DNA from: an uncultured Desulfobulbus sp.
GTDB taxonomy: Bacteria; Desulfobacterota; Desulfobulbia; Desulfobulbales; Desulfobulbaceae
Length of the DNA stretch: 64,000 bases
Reading direction: 5' to 3'
NCBI RefSeq assembly: GCF_963665445.1
Contig: NZ_OY762276.1
Coordinates: forward strand, 838,001-902,000
A program made the position numbers and the translations under genes. Shown piece by piece: positions 27,597 to 37,529 of the stretch; position 1 is the stretch's first letter, and each line of letters starts with the position of its first letter. Below the pieces are notes generated by a model that saw only the letters and a list, made by a program, of their open reading frames with translations, was not told the DNA's origin and did not search any database.

Positions 27597-27830
27597 ATGG
27601 CAGTAGAAGATAAAATGGTAGACATCATCGTCGAGCAGCTGAGCGTTGACCGTGACAAAGTCGTTCCCGGTGCATCCTTTGTTGATGATCTCGGTGCCGA
27701 CTCCCTGGACCTGGTTGAGCTGATCATGGCCATGGAAGAGGAGTTCGACGTCGAGATTCCCGACGAGGAAGCCGAGAAGATCGTGACTGTTCAGAACGCC
27801 ATCGATTTCGTGGCCAAAATTCAGGGCTAA
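27597..27830 (+). CDS. acpP: Acyl carrier protein
   Basis: A 77-aa acidic protein with the phosphopantetheine site [18 protein letters not shown], Ser36. The ATG at 27597 follows GAGGAG; the upstream frame to 27516 is not conserved. Located between fabG and fabF as in most bacteria. Confidence 0.97.
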   Translation: MAVEDKMVDIIVEQLSVDRDKVVPGASFVDDLGADSLDLVELIMAMEEEFDVEIPDEEAEKIVTVQNAIDFVAKIQG

Positions 27831-27844
27831 GACGAGGCAGTATC

Positions 27845-29083
27845 GTGAAACGACGGGTCGTTGTAACCGGTATCGGCTTGATCACGCCCTTGGGCATTGG
27901 TACCCAGGAGACGTGGAACGCGTTGATCAACGGCCAGAGCGGGATTGGTCCTATCACCCGCTTTGATGCCTCTGATCAGGCCTCGCAGATTGCCGCTGAA
28001 GTGAAGGGTTTTAATCCTGAGTTGTGGTTTGAAAAAAAGCAGGTCAAAAACCTGGATCCCTTTGTGCAGTACGCGGTTGCTGCGGCGGAGATCGCCTGGA
28101 AAAGCAGCGGCCTGTCGATCACCGATGCAAATGTTGATCGGGTGGGAGTCATTACCGGCTGCGGCATGGGAGGACTCCCCACCATTGAAGAGTACCATAC
28201 GGTTCTGCAGAACAAGGGACCGCGCAAAATTACCCCGTTTTTTATTCCGCGGGTTATTCCCAATATGCCCTCGGGGCATATTTCAATGCGCATTGGCTGC
28301 AAAGGTCCCAACCTGTCCCAAACCACAGCCTGTGCCGCCGGTACCCATGCGGTGGGCGAGGCCTATCGGCACATCGTCTACGGCGACTGCGATGTGGCCA
28401 TCACCGGCGGAACCGAGTCGGTGATCTGCCCCCTGGCCGTGGGCGGATTCAGCGCGATGAAGGCGCTTTCCACCCGCAATGACGATCCCACCACCGCTTC
28501 CCGGCCTTTTGATCGCGATCGCGATGGATTTGTCATCTCTGAGGGCTCGGGTATGATGGTGCTCGAGGAACTGGAATCCGCGCAAAAGCGCGGAGCGACC
28601 ATCTATGCCGAGATCATCGGCTATGGCCAGAGCAGTGATGCCTACCATATTGCCGCACCTCCCGAAGACGGCGAGGGGGCTGCACGCTGCATGGCGGCTG
28701 CCCTGCGTGATGCCGGCCTCAACCCGAGCGACCTTGATTACATCAATGCACACGGGACCTCCACGCCGCTCAACGACAAGTGTGAAACCCAGGCCATCAA
28801 GACCGTTTTTGGCGACCATGCCTACAAGCTCATGATCAGCTCGACCAAATCGATGACCGGCCACATGCTGGGGGCTGCCGGTGGTATCGAGGCCGCATTC
28901 ACCGCGCTGACCTTGCATAACCAAATCATTCCCCCTACCGCCAACCTGCGCAATCCCGATCCTGACTGTGATCTCGATTACGTGCCGCTGACAGCACGGG
29001 AGGCCAAAATCGAGACGGCTATGTCCAACTCGTTTGGCTTTGGCGGCACCAACGGTGTCGTTATTTTCCGGCGGTTTGCCTAA
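27845..29083 (+). CDS. fabF: Beta-ketoacyl-ACP synthase II
   Basis: A 412-aa condensing enzyme. Catalytic Cys163 is in [11 protein letters not shown]; His residues are in [11 protein letters not shown] and [15 protein letters not shown]; the C-terminal [10 protein letters not shown] is typical. It elongates acyl-ACP with malonyl-ACP. Start is GTG at 27845, 14 bases after acpP. Confidence 0.97.
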   Translation: MKRRVVVTGIGLITPLGIGTQETWNALINGQSGIGPITRFDASDQASQIAAEVKGFNPELWFEKKQVKNLDPFVQYAVAAAEIAWKSSGLSITDANVDRVGVITGCGMGGLPTIEEYHTVLQNKGPRKITPFFIPRVIPNMPSGHISMRIGCKGPNLSQTTACAAGTHAVGEAYRHIVYGDCDVAITGGTESVICPLAVGGFSAMKALSTRNDDPTTASRPFDRDRDGFVISEGSGMMVLEELESAQKRGATIYAEIIGYGQSSDAYHIAAPPEDGEGAARCMAAALRDAGLNPSDLDYINAHGTSTPLNDKCETQAIKTVFGDHAYKLMISSTKSMTGHMLGAAGGIEAAFTALTLHNQIIPPTANLRNPDPDCDLDYVPLTAREAKIETAMSNSFGFGGTNGVVIFRRFA

Positions 29084-29108
29084 TCTCCCCTGCACGGAGG
29101 ATGTGACG

Positions 29109-29534
29109 ATGAATATCGCCATTGGATGTGACCATGGTGGATTTGGACTGAAAAAGGAAATCTGCCAGCTGCTCGAACAGGCCGGACACACGGTCAACGA
29201 TGTCGGTTGTTTTTCCGAGCAGTCCGTCGATTATCCCGAATTTGCCGACAAGGTCTGCAAGGCGGTGGTCGATGGACAAAGCGATCGGGGCATACTCATC
29301 TGCGGAACCGGCATCGGCATGTCGATCGCTGCAAACCGCCATCGCCAGATCCGTGCGGCGCTTTGTCATGAGGCTGTCACCGCACGCTTGAGTCGGGAGC
29401 ATAATGACGCCAACGTCCTCTGTCTGGGGGCCCGGGTGCTTGGTGTTTCCATTGTTCTGGACATAGTGAGCGTATGGCTGGAAACTGAGTTTGCGGGGGG
29501 ACGCCATCTCCGTAGGATAAGCATGATGGGGTAA
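29109..29534 (+). CDS. rpiB: Ribose-5-phosphate isomerase B
   Basis: A 141-aa RpiB/LacAB-family isomerase interconverting ribose-5-phosphate and ribulose-5-phosphate. Motifs are IAIGCDHGGFGLKK, VDYPEFADKV, GILICGTGIGMSIAANR and EHNDANVLCLGAR. GGAGG at about 29096 supports the ATG at 29109. It is the last gene of the fab operon before a terminator; glyA, often next to it in relatives, is absent. Confidence 0.95.
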   Translation: MNIAIGCDHGGFGLKKEICQLLEQAGHTVNDVGCFSEQSVDYPEFADKVCKAVVDGQSDRGILICGTGIGMSIAANRHRQIRAALCHEAVTARLSREHNDANVLCLGARVLGVSIVLDIVSVWLETEFAGGRHLRRISMMG

Positions 29535-29558
29535 ACCTTGCCTTAATTGTGTCAACCA

Positions 29559-29599
29559 ACCGGTACGCTTTTTATCAAAAAAGGCTACCGGTTTTTTTT
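29559..29599 (+). terminator. Rho-independent terminator after rpiB
   Basis: ACCGGTA (29559-29565) pairs with TACCGGT (29586-29592), with further A:T pairing inside, followed by an uninterrupted T-run. The remainder of the gap to nrdR shows nothing recognisable. Confidence 0.8.
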
Positions 29600-29779
29600 A
29601 TCGTTTCCAGTGCCAGTTGCCTCACCCGGTTGATATTCTGTCAGGAGAGGCGTACAGGAAACAGATGGCTGCTTATTCTTCCGCCTTCCTCAAACGCGCG
29701 ATGGCCGACGAGGGTGTTTGACCCGGCCCCGCCGTTGGATGACGGTTTACGGTAAATTCCCAACGAACGCATACAAACT

Positions 29780-30244
29780 ATGAAATGTCCCTACTGCGGC
29801 CACCTGGACAGTCGTGTCATCGACTCTCGGATCAACAAGGATAAGACGATCACCCGCCGTCGGCGAGAATGCGATAGTTGCAGCCGCCGCTTCACTACCT
29901 ATGAACGGATCGAGTTGATGCTGCCCATGCTGATAAAAAAAGACGGGCGGCGGGAAGCCTGGGACCGGGGAAAGATCGTCGCTGGACTGGAAAAGGCCTG
30001 TGAGAAGTTACCGGTCAGCATGACCGACATTGACACCTTTGTCGACGGCATAGAGCAAAAGCTCCAGGATTATGGCGGTAAGGAAATACCCACCAGTCAA
30101 ATCGGTGAATGGGTCATGGAATCGCTCCCGGCTCTTGATGAGGTTGCCTACGTGCGTTTTGCCTCGGTCTACCGCCAGTTCAAGGATGTGAATGAGTTCA
30201 TGGATGAATTGAAGTCTTTTTTAGGAGAACGGGGCAAACACTAA
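29780..30244 (+). CDS. nrdR: Transcriptional repressor of ribonucleotide reductase genes
   Basis: A 154-aa NrdR. The N-terminal zinc ribbon begins [17 protein letters not shown] and continues [19 protein letters not shown]; the ATP-cone domain follows (about 49-139, with VKF-like [11 protein letters not shown]). It represses nrd genes when dATP or ATP is bound. It is next to ribD, a common pairing. Confidence 0.97.
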   Translation: MKCPYCGHLDSRVIDSRINKDKTITRRRRECDSCSRRFTTYERIELMLPMLIKKDGRREAWDRGKIVAGLEKACEKLPVSMTDIDTFVDGIEQKLQDYGGKEIPTSQIGEWVMESLPALDEVAYVRFASVYRQFKDVNEFMDELKSFLGERGKH

Positions 30245-30334
30245 CAGGGAGTTTTATCCTTGTAGTCTATCGGAGAAATGGTGCGCCGCAATGTGCGCAT
30301 CACCTGCGCTCAACTCACGTCGAAGAGGACTGTT

Positions 30335-31435
30335 GTGAACGACCAGGAATACATGCAGTTGGCCTTGGACGAGGCCGTAAGAGGGCTCGGGAGAACGGCC
30401 CCCAACCCGGCTGTCGGTGCTGTAATCGTCAACGGGGACGCGGTCGTCGGCCGTGGTTATCATCAAAAAGCCGGCACCGCGCATGCTGAGGTCAATGCCA
30501 TCCAGGATGCTGGAGGCTCGGCTCGAGGCGGCACCATTTACGTGACCTTGGAACCCTGTAATCATACCGGTCGCACACCGCCCTGCACCAGGGCGATTCT
30601 CGAGGCGGGCATTCGCCGGGTCGTGATCGGCGCCATGGACCCCAATCCCAAGGTAGTTGGAGGGGGCGCGGCCTTCCTTCGTCAGCAGGGGATCGATGTT
30701 CTCAGCGGCGTGCTTGAGGAACAGTGCATCGATCTGATCCGTTTTTTTGTCAAGCACAACAGCTCGGGAACCCCATGGGTCATCTTGAAGGCCGGGCTCA
30801 GTCTGGATGGCAAAATTGCCTATGAGAGGGGCAGGGGAGGGGCCATAACCGGGGCTGCAACCAGGCAGATGGTGCATATGCTGCGTGACCAGGTGGACGC
30901 CATCCTCATTGGGGTGGACACTGCGCTTGTCGACAATCCCAGCTTGACGACCAGAATCCCTGGCAAGGTGGACAGCCGCGATCCGCTGCGTATCGTCCTC
31001 GATACCAATCTGCGGTTTTCGCCGCAGGCCAAAATGCTCTGTCAGCAATCCACAGCCCCCACCTGGATCTTTTGCAGCGAGACGGCGGATATCAAGCGTG
31101 AACAGACCCTGGTCCAGGCAGGTGCAGTTGTCCAGCGGATGCAGCCAGATGGTGATGGTCGTCTGGATCTCGCGCGCATTTTGGCTTTTCTCGGCGAGCA
31201 GCAGCTGACCTCGGTCTTGGTCGAAGGTGGGGCAGCGGTTCATGGAGCCTTCTGGAAACAGGGGTTGGTGGATGAACTGCAGCTCTTCTATGCCCCCTTT
31301 TTCATCGGCGACCAGGGGATATCCCTAATGAGCGGGTTTGCTCTTGAGGAACAACCAACACGTTCCCCTCTTCGCCAGGTCTCTCTCAGGCAAAGTGACG
31401 GCGATTTTGTGCTGCGTGCGAAAGTCGCCCGGTAA
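30335..31435 (+). CDS. ribD: Bifunctional riboflavin biosynthesis deaminase/reductase
   Basis: A 366-aa RibD. The deaminase part has zinc ligands in GTAHAEVNAI and LEPCNHTGRTPPCTRAI; the reductase part (about 150-366) has GLSLDGKIAYERG and LVEGGAAVHGAFW. It performs the second and third steps of riboflavin synthesis. GTG at 30335 with GAGGA upstream marks the conserved N-terminus; the frame is open to 30278. No ribE, ribA or ribH follows; a bidirectional terminator does. Confidence 0.95.
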   Translation: MNDQEYMQLALDEAVRGLGRTAPNPAVGAVIVNGDAVVGRGYHQKAGTAHAEVNAIQDAGGSARGGTIYVTLEPCNHTGRTPPCTRAILEAGIRRVVIGAMDPNPKVVGGGAAFLRQQGIDVLSGVLEEQCIDLIRFFVKHNSSGTPWVILKAGLSLDGKIAYERGRGGAITGAATRQMVHMLRDQVDAILIGVDTALVDNPSLTTRIPGKVDSRDPLRIVLDTNLRFSPQAKMLCQQSTAPTWIFCSETADIKREQTLVQAGAVVQRMQPDGDGRLDLARILAFLGEQQLTSVLVEGGAAVHGAFWKQGLVDELQLFYAPFFIGDQGISLMSGFALEEQPTRSPLRQVSLRQSDGDFVLRAKVAR

Positions 31436-31472
31436 CTGATCGTCACTTCTTCATTTTAACCTACCTAAATAA

Positions 31473-31515
31473 AATGGCCTGCCGCATGAGAAAAATGCGG
31501 CAGGCCATTCGTCTT
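31473..31515. terminator. Bidirectional terminator between ribD and the sigma54 regulator
   Basis: Perfect 15-bp stem (31473-31487 with 31495-31509), 7-nt loop, followed on the plus strand by CGTCTTTTC and preceded by A-rich sequence for the minus strand. Genes converge on it from both sides. Confidence 0.8.
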
Positions 31516-31555
31516 TTCTGGCCCCCCTGGGGGGCACAGAAGCGAGGTTTTGTTG

Positions 31556-32893
31556 TCACTCTATGGCATACTGGGTCAGTTTGCGGTACAGGGTCTTGCG
31601 GCTGATGCCCAGGGTGTCCGCTGTTTTCTGGCGGTTGCCGCCGTAGAAATCGAGCATCTTGAGAATGTGCTCTTTCTCCACCGATTCAAGGGACAGAGCC
31701 GCCCCATTGCTTTCCGAAGACTCCACCAGCTCCCTGGGCAGACACCGTTCGGTGATGATGCCGTTTTCAGCCAGGATGATCGAACGCTCGATAACGTTTC
31801 GCAACTCGCGAATATTGCCCGGCCAGTTGTATTTGAGGATGCAGGCCATGGCCCGCTCGACGATCCGGTAGCTGGTGTTGTCCGGGCTGAGGGTGGTGAG
31901 AAAGTAATCGACCAGCAAGGGCAGATCTTCCTTGCGATCCTTGAGCGAGGGAATCTGGATGCTGAAGGCATTGATGCGGTGGAAGAATGCCTCGTTGAAC
32001 CGCTCTTTTTCCACTTCCTCTGCCAGATGGCGGTTTGTCGCAAAGAGAAAGCGGATATTGACCTTGCGTTCCTCCTTCTCGCCGACACGACGATACGTCC
32101 CGGTTTCCAACACCCGCAGCAGGGAGGCCTGCACCTCAAGGGGGAGTTCGCCGATCTCATCGAGAAAGAGCGTGCTGTCATGGGCAAAGGAGAGCAACCC
32201 CTCGCGGGATTCGTTGGCACCGGTGAAGGACCCTTTGATGTGTCCGAACAACTCGCTTCTGGCGAGCTCTTTTTGCAGGGTCGCGCAGTTCTTGACGATC
32301 ATGGGATTGGCCGCCAGTGGTGAGCGCTGATGGATAAGGCGGGCAACCACATCCTTGCCCGCACCCGATTCACCGGTGATCAGCACTGGAATTTTAGCGG
32401 GAGCGACCTTCTCGATGAGAAATTGAATATCGCGCATGGACTGGGAGTTGCCGATAAAGCGCACCTTGTTTTGCTCCTGGCCGGTGCTGTGGCGAAGCAT
32501 GGCGTTCTCCCGGGAGAGGAGGACGCGTTGATGGGCCTTCTCCACGATAAGATCGAGCCGATCCAGGTTGAACGGTTTGCGGATGAAATCGCAGGCGCCC
32601 AGTTTCATCGCCTCAACGGCGATATCGACGTCGCCATGGCCGGTAATCATGATGACCTCGATGTGGGGGATCGATTCGCGCACCTTGATCAGCAGTTCAA
32701 GGTCCTGCACATCGGGCAGCCACAGGTCCATGATGATGACATCAAACCAGTGGCTGCGGATCATGGCCAAGGCTTCGTTGCCGTCCGCGGCGGTGAGGAT
32801 CTCTCTGCGGCTGTTGGCCAGCTCTTTTTGCAGCAGGCGTCTGATTGACTCCTCGTCGTCTACGACAAGGATGGAATATTTTTCTCTGTCCAT
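31556..32893 (-). CDS. Sigma54-dependent response regulator linked to alcohol dehydrogenase
   Basis: A 445-aa NtrC-type regulator. Receiver with Asp12/Asp13 and phospho-acceptor Asp56 (IIMDLWLPD), AAA+ domain with Walker A GESGAGKD, a GSFTGA loop (serine replaces the first alanine of GAFTGA), LFLDEIGELP, and a Fis-like helix-turn-helix at the C-terminus ([23 protein letters not shown]). It overlaps the end of the kinase gene by 34 bases and should be its partner. It probably controls the adjacent dehydrogenase, though I see no convincing sigma54 promoter upstream of that gene. Confidence 0.94.
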   Translation of the reverse strand: MDREKYSILVVDDEESIRRLLQKELANSRREILTAADGNEALAMIRSHWFDVIIMDLWLPDVQDLELLIKVRESIPHIEVIMITGHGDVDIAVEAMKLGACDFIRKPFNLDRLDLIVEKAHQRVLLSRENAMLRHSTGQEQNKVRFIGNSQSMRDIQFLIEKVAPAKIPVLITGESGAGKDVVARLIHQRSPLAANPMIVKNCATLQKELARSELFGHIKGSFTGANESREGLLSFAHDSTLFLDEIGELPLEVQASLLRVLETGTYRRVGEKEERKVNIRFLFATNRHLAEEVEKERFNEAFFHRINAFSIQIPSLKDRKEDLPLLVDYFLTTLSPDNTSYRIVERAMACILKYNWPGNIRELRNVIERSIILAENGIITERCLPRELVESSESNGAALSLESVEKEHILKMLDFYGGNRQKTADTLGISRKTLYRKLTQYAIE

Positions 32894-34086
32894 TCTTCCT
32901 TAATTCCGGGAAGAGAAACGCGAAATGCCGAGCCAACGCCGACGGCACTGGTGACATTGATTTCTCCGTGATGATTTTTAACGATTGAATAACAGGTCGA
33001 CAAACCAATGCCGATTCCCTTGCCCACCGGCTTGGTGGTGAAAAACGGCTCAAACAGTTTGTCCTGATATTCAAGGGGGATTCCGCATCCCGAGTCCTCG
33101 ATGACAAGGGTCGCGCCACCGGATTCATTACTGTGGGTTTTGATCTCAATCAGGCCACCGTTACTGGTGGCATCCAGTGCGTTGGTCAACAGATTGATAA
33201 TGACCTGTTTCAACTGGGATTCATCCCCCATAATTGCAGGCAGGTCCTCCTGCAACTCGGTTTTGACCATCAGGTCGTGCTGTTCTTTGAAGTGATGTTT
33301 GAGGATAAAGAGGGTGTCGGTGACGCACTGATTGAGATCGATGTGGGCAAGGCTTGAAGCGGTCGGCCGGCTGAAGGTGAGCAGGGTCTGGACGATGTCC
33401 CGGCAGCGAAGACATTCCTTGATGATGGTCTCGGTGTATTCCTTGAAGTCACCAAAGAGATCATCGTCAATCTGGCCCTGCAGACGATTGATGCGTCGCT
33501 TCAATCCCTGGGCAAAACCGTTGATCGCGGTCAGGGGATTGTTGATCTCGTGCGCCACACCGGCCGCAAGGGCACCCACCGTGGCCATCTTTTCCGCCTG
33601 GTAGAACTGGGCCTGAAATTCTTTTTCCAGGGTCACGTCCCGTTTGAACAGCAGTACCTGGCGTTCGCCGGTAGCACTTGTTTTCAGAGGCGAGGCAATG
33701 ATCTCGTAGTGCTTGTAGTCATCGTTGACTTTGTAGATGCACAGGTCCTTGATGATTTCGTCGCGATCGAGCGCACGCAGCGCAGGGCAGTTTTCGCATC
33801 GGCCGTCATGGCCTCGGAAGATCTCATAGCAGAATCGGCCGATGGGATCGATGCCGGGAAACCAGTCGGTGAACACATGGTTGACCCGTTGAATGCTCAG
33901 ATCCTCGTTCAGCACCACCATCAGGTCGGTGATGCCGTCGAGGAGTGCCTGGATTTCTTTCCGTTTTTTTTCAAGTTCTAAGTTAGACCCTTTGAGCTGT
34001 TCAACCTTCTGCTGCAGTTCCTGATAAAATCCCAGCTTGCAGTGTTCGATGCCGACGAGATCTTCTAAGGTCGTATAGTGTGGCAT
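32860..34086 (-). CDS. Cytoplasmic PAS-domain sensor histidine kinase
   Basis: A 408-aa NtrB-like kinase without membrane helices. It has an N-terminal coiled coil (about 20-45), a PAS domain (about 47-150) with cysteines CENCPAL, HisKA with GVAHEINNPLTAING (His179), and an HATPase with NLLTNALDAT, DSGCGIP and GIGIGLSTCYSI. ATG at 34086 has GAGGAGG 7 bases upstream and overlaps the stop of the alcohol dehydrogenase gene (TAATG), so the genes are translationally coupled. Confidence 0.94.
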   Translation of the reverse strand: MPHYTTLEDLVGIEHCKLGFYQELQQKVEQLKGSNLELEKKRKEIQALLDGITDLMVVLNEDLSIQRVNHVFTDWFPGIDPIGRFCYEIFRGHDGRCENCPALRALDRDEIIKDLCIYKVNDDYKHYEIIASPLKTSATGERQVLLFKRDVTLEKEFQAQFYQAEKMATVGALAAGVAHEINNPLTAINGFAQGLKRRINRLQGQIDDDLFGDFKEYTETIIKECLRCRDIVQTLLTFSRPTASSLAHIDLNQCVTDTLFILKHHFKEQHDLMVKTELQEDLPAIMGDESQLKQVIINLLTNALDATSNGGLIEIKTHSNESGGATLVIEDSGCGIPLEYQDKLFEPFFTTKPVGKGIGIGLSTCYSIVKNHHGEINVTSAVGVGSAFRVSLPGIKEEWTEKNIPSLS

Positions 34087-35435
34087 TACCACACCTCCTC
34101 ACAGATCTGGTAGAACTCCTCCCAGGTTGCCGGTCGCGGATTGGTGAGGTTGCAGGCATCGTGAACAGCCATTTTGCACAGGGCTTCGAGATGGTGGCGT
34201 TCGCTCTCAGGTATGAGCTGGCTCAGCCGGAGGGCTACGTCAAAAGAGGCAAAAAACTCATCGATTTTTTCGATCCCGGCAAGGGCGGTATCGCGATCAG
34301 TGCCGACCTGCCGTTTCATGATCAGGCGACCTATATCAGCCATGCGCTGGGTGCTGATCTCCATGTTGTAGCGCATCACGCTGGTTAAAAGAATGGGATG
34401 GACCACCCCGTGACGCATATCGAAATGCCCCCCCAAGGCATGGGCCAGTGCGTGTTCGGCGCCGAGGCCAGCGTTGCTGAAGGCCATGGATGCGGAAACC
34501 GATGCGATACTCAGTTGTTCAAGGGAATCAAGGGAGCGTGTGGCCACGGCGCGCTGCAGGTTGTTGAGAATGAGGTCGATCGCCCGCAGTGAATGAATTT
34601 CGGTAAAGGGCGAGGCTATACGCGAGACATAGGCTTCGATGGCATGGGCCAGGGCGTCAACTGCAGACTGAATAATGAGTGATTCGGTTTTGGTGCGGAG
34701 GATCAGCGGATCGACAATGGAGATATTGGGGACCAGTGTCCGTGTGATGATGGACATTTTGACCCCGCGTTTCATGTCGGTAATGATACAAAACTGACTG
34801 ATATCTGACCCGCTTCCTGCGGTGGTGGTGATGAAAAGCATCGGCGGCAGTGGGCGTTGAACGCGGTTGGCACCTTCGTAATCACGGATTCTCCCGCCGT
34901 TGCTGGCGATAATGGCGATGCCCTTGGCTGTGTCCATGGCGCTGCCGCCACCGATGGCGATAATAACGTCCGTGCCGTTTTTTGAATAAAATTCAGCACC
35001 CTGCTCAATCTGGAAATCACGCGGATTCGAGGTCACGCCGGGATAATAGACCCATTTGATGCCTTCTTTCTCAAGGATATCCATCAGGCGCTGCAGCCAC
35101 CCAGCCTCTTCGATGCCATCGTCGCTGACGAGGAAGACTTTTTTGGCGCCAAGACGAAGGGCGCATTGGCCGGCATAGTTAAGGCTCCCACGACCAAAGA
35201 TTATTTCGGGAATGGCAAATTTTGTAATATCCATGTAACTAGATTGTAGGGATTGCTTATGATCGATTATGCTGAAAATATGGGATAAATCAAGGATGTC
35301 ATTTGTGGGGCACGCGCCTGGATCAGCATCTGGTGAATCCGATGCCTTGGCGGTATCTCCTGTGCCGTAGTACTGAAACCGTGGTTTTGCGATAGAAACA
35401 TCCTTGGATAACAGTGTGGATAATGCATCTTTCAT
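34086..35435 (-). CDS. Iron-containing alcohol dehydrogenase, possible N-terminal extension
   Basis: A group III metal-dependent alcohol dehydrogenase. Motifs include IAIGGGSAMDTAKG (NAD binding), ITTTAGSGSDIS and metal-ligand histidines in SAVDALAHAIEAYVS and GLGAEHALAHALGG...HG. The canonical N-terminus is at an ATG at 35234 (MDITKFAIPEIIFG, 382 aa), but no ribosome site precedes it; the ATG at 35435 has AGAGGA 7 bases upstream and would add 67 residues without recognised domain. I keep the longer form while noting either is possible. It oxidises alcohols or reduces aldehydes; substrate unknown. Downstream kinase and sigma54 regulator are coupled to it. Confidence 0.85.
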   Translation of the reverse strand: MKDALSTLLSKDVSIAKPRFQYYGTGDTAKASDSPDADPGACPTNDILDLSHIFSIIDHKQSLQSSYMDITKFAIPEIIFGRGSLNYAGQCALRLGAKKVFLVSDDGIEEAGWLQRLMDILEKEGIKWVYYPGVTSNPRDFQIEQGAEFYSKNGTDVIIAIGGGSAMDTAKGIAIIASNGGRIRDYEGANRVQRPLPPMLFITTTAGSGSDISQFCIITDMKRGVKMSIITRTLVPNISIVDPLILRTKTESLIIQSAVDALAHAIEAYVSRIASPFTEIHSLRAIDLILNNLQRAVATRSLDSLEQLSIASVSASMAFSNAGLGAEHALAHALGGHFDMRHGVVHPILLTSVMRYNMEISTQRMADIGRLIMKRQVGTDRDTALAGIEKIDEFFASFDVALRLSQLIPESERHHLEALCKMAVHDACNLTNPRPATWEEFYQICEEVW

Positions 35436-35968
35436 GCCGAGTTCCTCTGGGATACCTTGGGTAATGGACCAAAAGAGATCGAAGCGGGTACAAATGACCC
35501 TGTTGGTTGGGATGAGATGCAGCTCTAGGATGGAAGTATGGTTGATATTACCATGAACGGGAGGGGAAGCGAAGTGCGATTTGGGTCAGGGTGACACAAA
35601 TCGTGAGGTCTTGTGGGTCAAAAGGATACTGTCTGAGCCGTGTTTCAACAAGGTGGCGTAAATTTTTACCCTTGGGGATGCATGAATGAGGGCCGGGAAA
35701 ATGACCTGCGTTGAAAGGATATACTCCGTCCTCCCCCAGGTTGTTTTTTCTGGTTATGCGCTTAGCATCTAACGTGTCAGAAGGGTGGTTTTCGGTCCGA
35801 GAAGGAAAACGGTTGCTTTGAACCTGTTTGGGGAGGCATTTGAAGCTCCCTGTGAAAAATACTAATAATTTGTGGTCCTGCCAGCTCTTTGGTAAGGTGG
35901 GGTGTCTTTTTGCCGATGCCAGAACGGATTATCATCATTTTTCCTGATCGTTTTCATGAGTTTTTTTC

Positions 35969-35997
35969 TTGACTTTCCCCGTTCCTCCTAATAAATA
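35969..35997 (+). promoter_or_regulatory. Predicted sigma70 promoter of sat
   Basis: TTGACT (35969-35974), 17-bp spacer, TAAATA (35992-35997), about 115 bases before the sat start. The rest of the 676-base gap 35436-36111 contains no open reading frame I can support and no clear hairpin; it also must hold the promoter of the divergent alcohol dehydrogenase gene. Confidence 0.6.
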
Positions 35998-36111
35998 CTC
36001 ATCGTGACTGAATGCTGGTTCAGTTTTTAACTCGGAAGTGAATCCGGCAAAATTGGTCGGAATTTTGTAGGTTAATTTTCTCACACGAATAAAACCAGAG
36101 AGGGAAAAGTT

Positions 36112-37392
36112 ATGAGTTCAAAATTGGTTGCGCCCCATGGCGGTAAAGGTCTTGTATGTGCCCTGCTTGAAGGTGCCGAGCGTGAAGCAGAACTGAAAAA
36201 AGCCGCTGGCTTGAAGCAAGTAGAGATCACCGCTCGCGCTAAGGGCGACCTGATCATGATGGGTATTGGTGGCTTTTCTCCGCTCTCCGGTTTCATGACC
36301 AAGGCTGACTGGAAAGGCGTATGCGAGAATTTCACCATGGCTGACGGAACCTTCTGGCCGGTACCGATCACCCTGGATGTTTCCGCTGCCGACGCTGCAG
36401 CTATCAAAGAAGGCGACGAGATCGCCTTGGTTCGCAAAGGCGAGACCTTTGCTACCATGAAGGTCACCGAGAAATTCGAGATGACCGAAGCCGACAAACG
36501 TTGGGAGTGCGAGAAAGTATTCAAAGGCGAAGGCGAAGAGTCTGCCGATGACAAATTCTGGGAGATCGCTCCAAAAGATCATCCTGGCGTTATCATGGTT
36601 ATGGGCCAGAAAGAGTTCAACCTGGCCGGTCCGGTTAAAGTTCTCTCCGAGGGCGAGTATCCTAAAGAGTATGCAGGCGTTTACCTGAAACCTGCCGAGA
36701 CCCGCGCTATGTTCGAAGAGCGTGGTTGGGCCAACGTCGCCGCCCTGCAGCTGCGTAACCCGATGCATCGTTCCCATGAGTTCCTGGCCAAGATCGCCAT
36801 CGAGGTCTGTGACGGCGTTCTGATCCACAGCTTGGTTGGTAACCTGAAACCCGGTGACATCCCTGCAGACGTTCGCGTTGAGGCTATCAAAATCCTCATT
36901 GACCACTACTTTGTCAAAGAGAACGTCATCAACGCTGGTTACCCGCTTGACATGCGTTATGCCGGTCCTCGCGAAGGCCTGCTCCATGCCACCTTCCGTC
37001 AGAACTACGGCGTGAACAACATGCTGATCGGTCGTGACCATGCTGGTGTAGGTGACTTCTACGGTCTGTTCGAGGCTCAGCAGATCTTCGATCGCATCCC
37101 CTACACTGGCGATGCTTCCAAAGACCTGCTCTGCAAGCCGATGAAGATCGACTGGACCTTCTACTGCCACAAATGCGATGGTATGGCTTCTCTGCGTACC
37201 TGCCCGCATACCAAAGATGATCGTGTTATCCTTTCCGGTACCAAGCTGCGCAAGGCTCTTTCCGAGGGCGCTCCGGTTGTTGACCACTTCGGTCGCGAAG
37301 AGGTTCTGGTACGCCTGCGCGCATACTATGCCGGCCTGACCGAGAAGGTTGAAGTTAAAATGCAGGGTGCTGCTTCCGGCGCTGCAATGTAA
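36112..37392 (+). CDS. sat: Sulfate adenylyltransferase (ATP sulfurylase)
   Basis: A 426-aa homo-oligomeric type Sat, the first enzyme of dissimilatory sulfate reduction, making APS from sulfate and ATP. Active-site segments are [13 protein letters not shown] and IGRDHAGVG; a [14 protein letters not shown] segment gives a four-cysteine cluster with nearby CK. Codon choice looks more restricted than in neighbours (for example almost all GGT/GGC and CTG), consistent with very high expression. GAGAGGGAAAAG is the ribosome site. No aprAB, qmo or dsr genes are in the window. Confidence 0.97.
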   Translation: MSSKLVAPHGGKGLVCALLEGAEREAELKKAAGLKQVEITARAKGDLIMMGIGGFSPLSGFMTKADWKGVCENFTMADGTFWPVPITLDVSAADAAAIKEGDEIALVRKGETFATMKVTEKFEMTEADKRWECEKVFKGEGEESADDKFWEIAPKDHPGVIMVMGQKEFNLAGPVKVLSEGEYPKEYAGVYLKPAETRAMFEERGWANVAALQLRNPMHRSHEFLAKIAIEVCDGVLIHSLVGNLKPGDIPADVRVEAIKILIDHYFVKENVINAGYPLDMRYAGPREGLLHATFRQNYGVNNMLIGRDHAGVGDFYGLFEAQQIFDRIPYTGDASKDLLCKPMKIDWTFYCHKCDGMASLRTCPHTKDDRVILSGTKLRKALSEGAPVVDHFGREEVLVRLRAYYAGLTEKVEVKMQGAASGAAM

Positions 37393-37426
37393 GACCTGCT
37401 CGACTCGAGCAAGCGTTTTGTTGAAA

Positions 37427-37460
37427 GGAGATGTCGCCTTGGGCGGCATCTCCTTTTTTA
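37427..37460 (+). terminator. Rho-independent terminator after sat
   Basis: GGAGATGTCGCC (37427-37438) pairs with GGCGGCATCTCC (37442-37453) with one G:U, 3-nt loop, then TTTTTT. Confidence 0.85.
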
Positions 37461-37529
37461 TTGCAAAGTTGCGCACTCTACGGTACGGACGGCTCAGGAA
37501 GGCGTATTGAAGCAAGCAAAGAGGATTCG

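Noticed and set aside
35436..36111. A sigma54 promoter for the alcohol dehydrogenase
   Set aside because: I looked for TGGCAC-N5-TTGC on the minus strand because a sigma54 activator is encoded downstream, but found no acceptable match.
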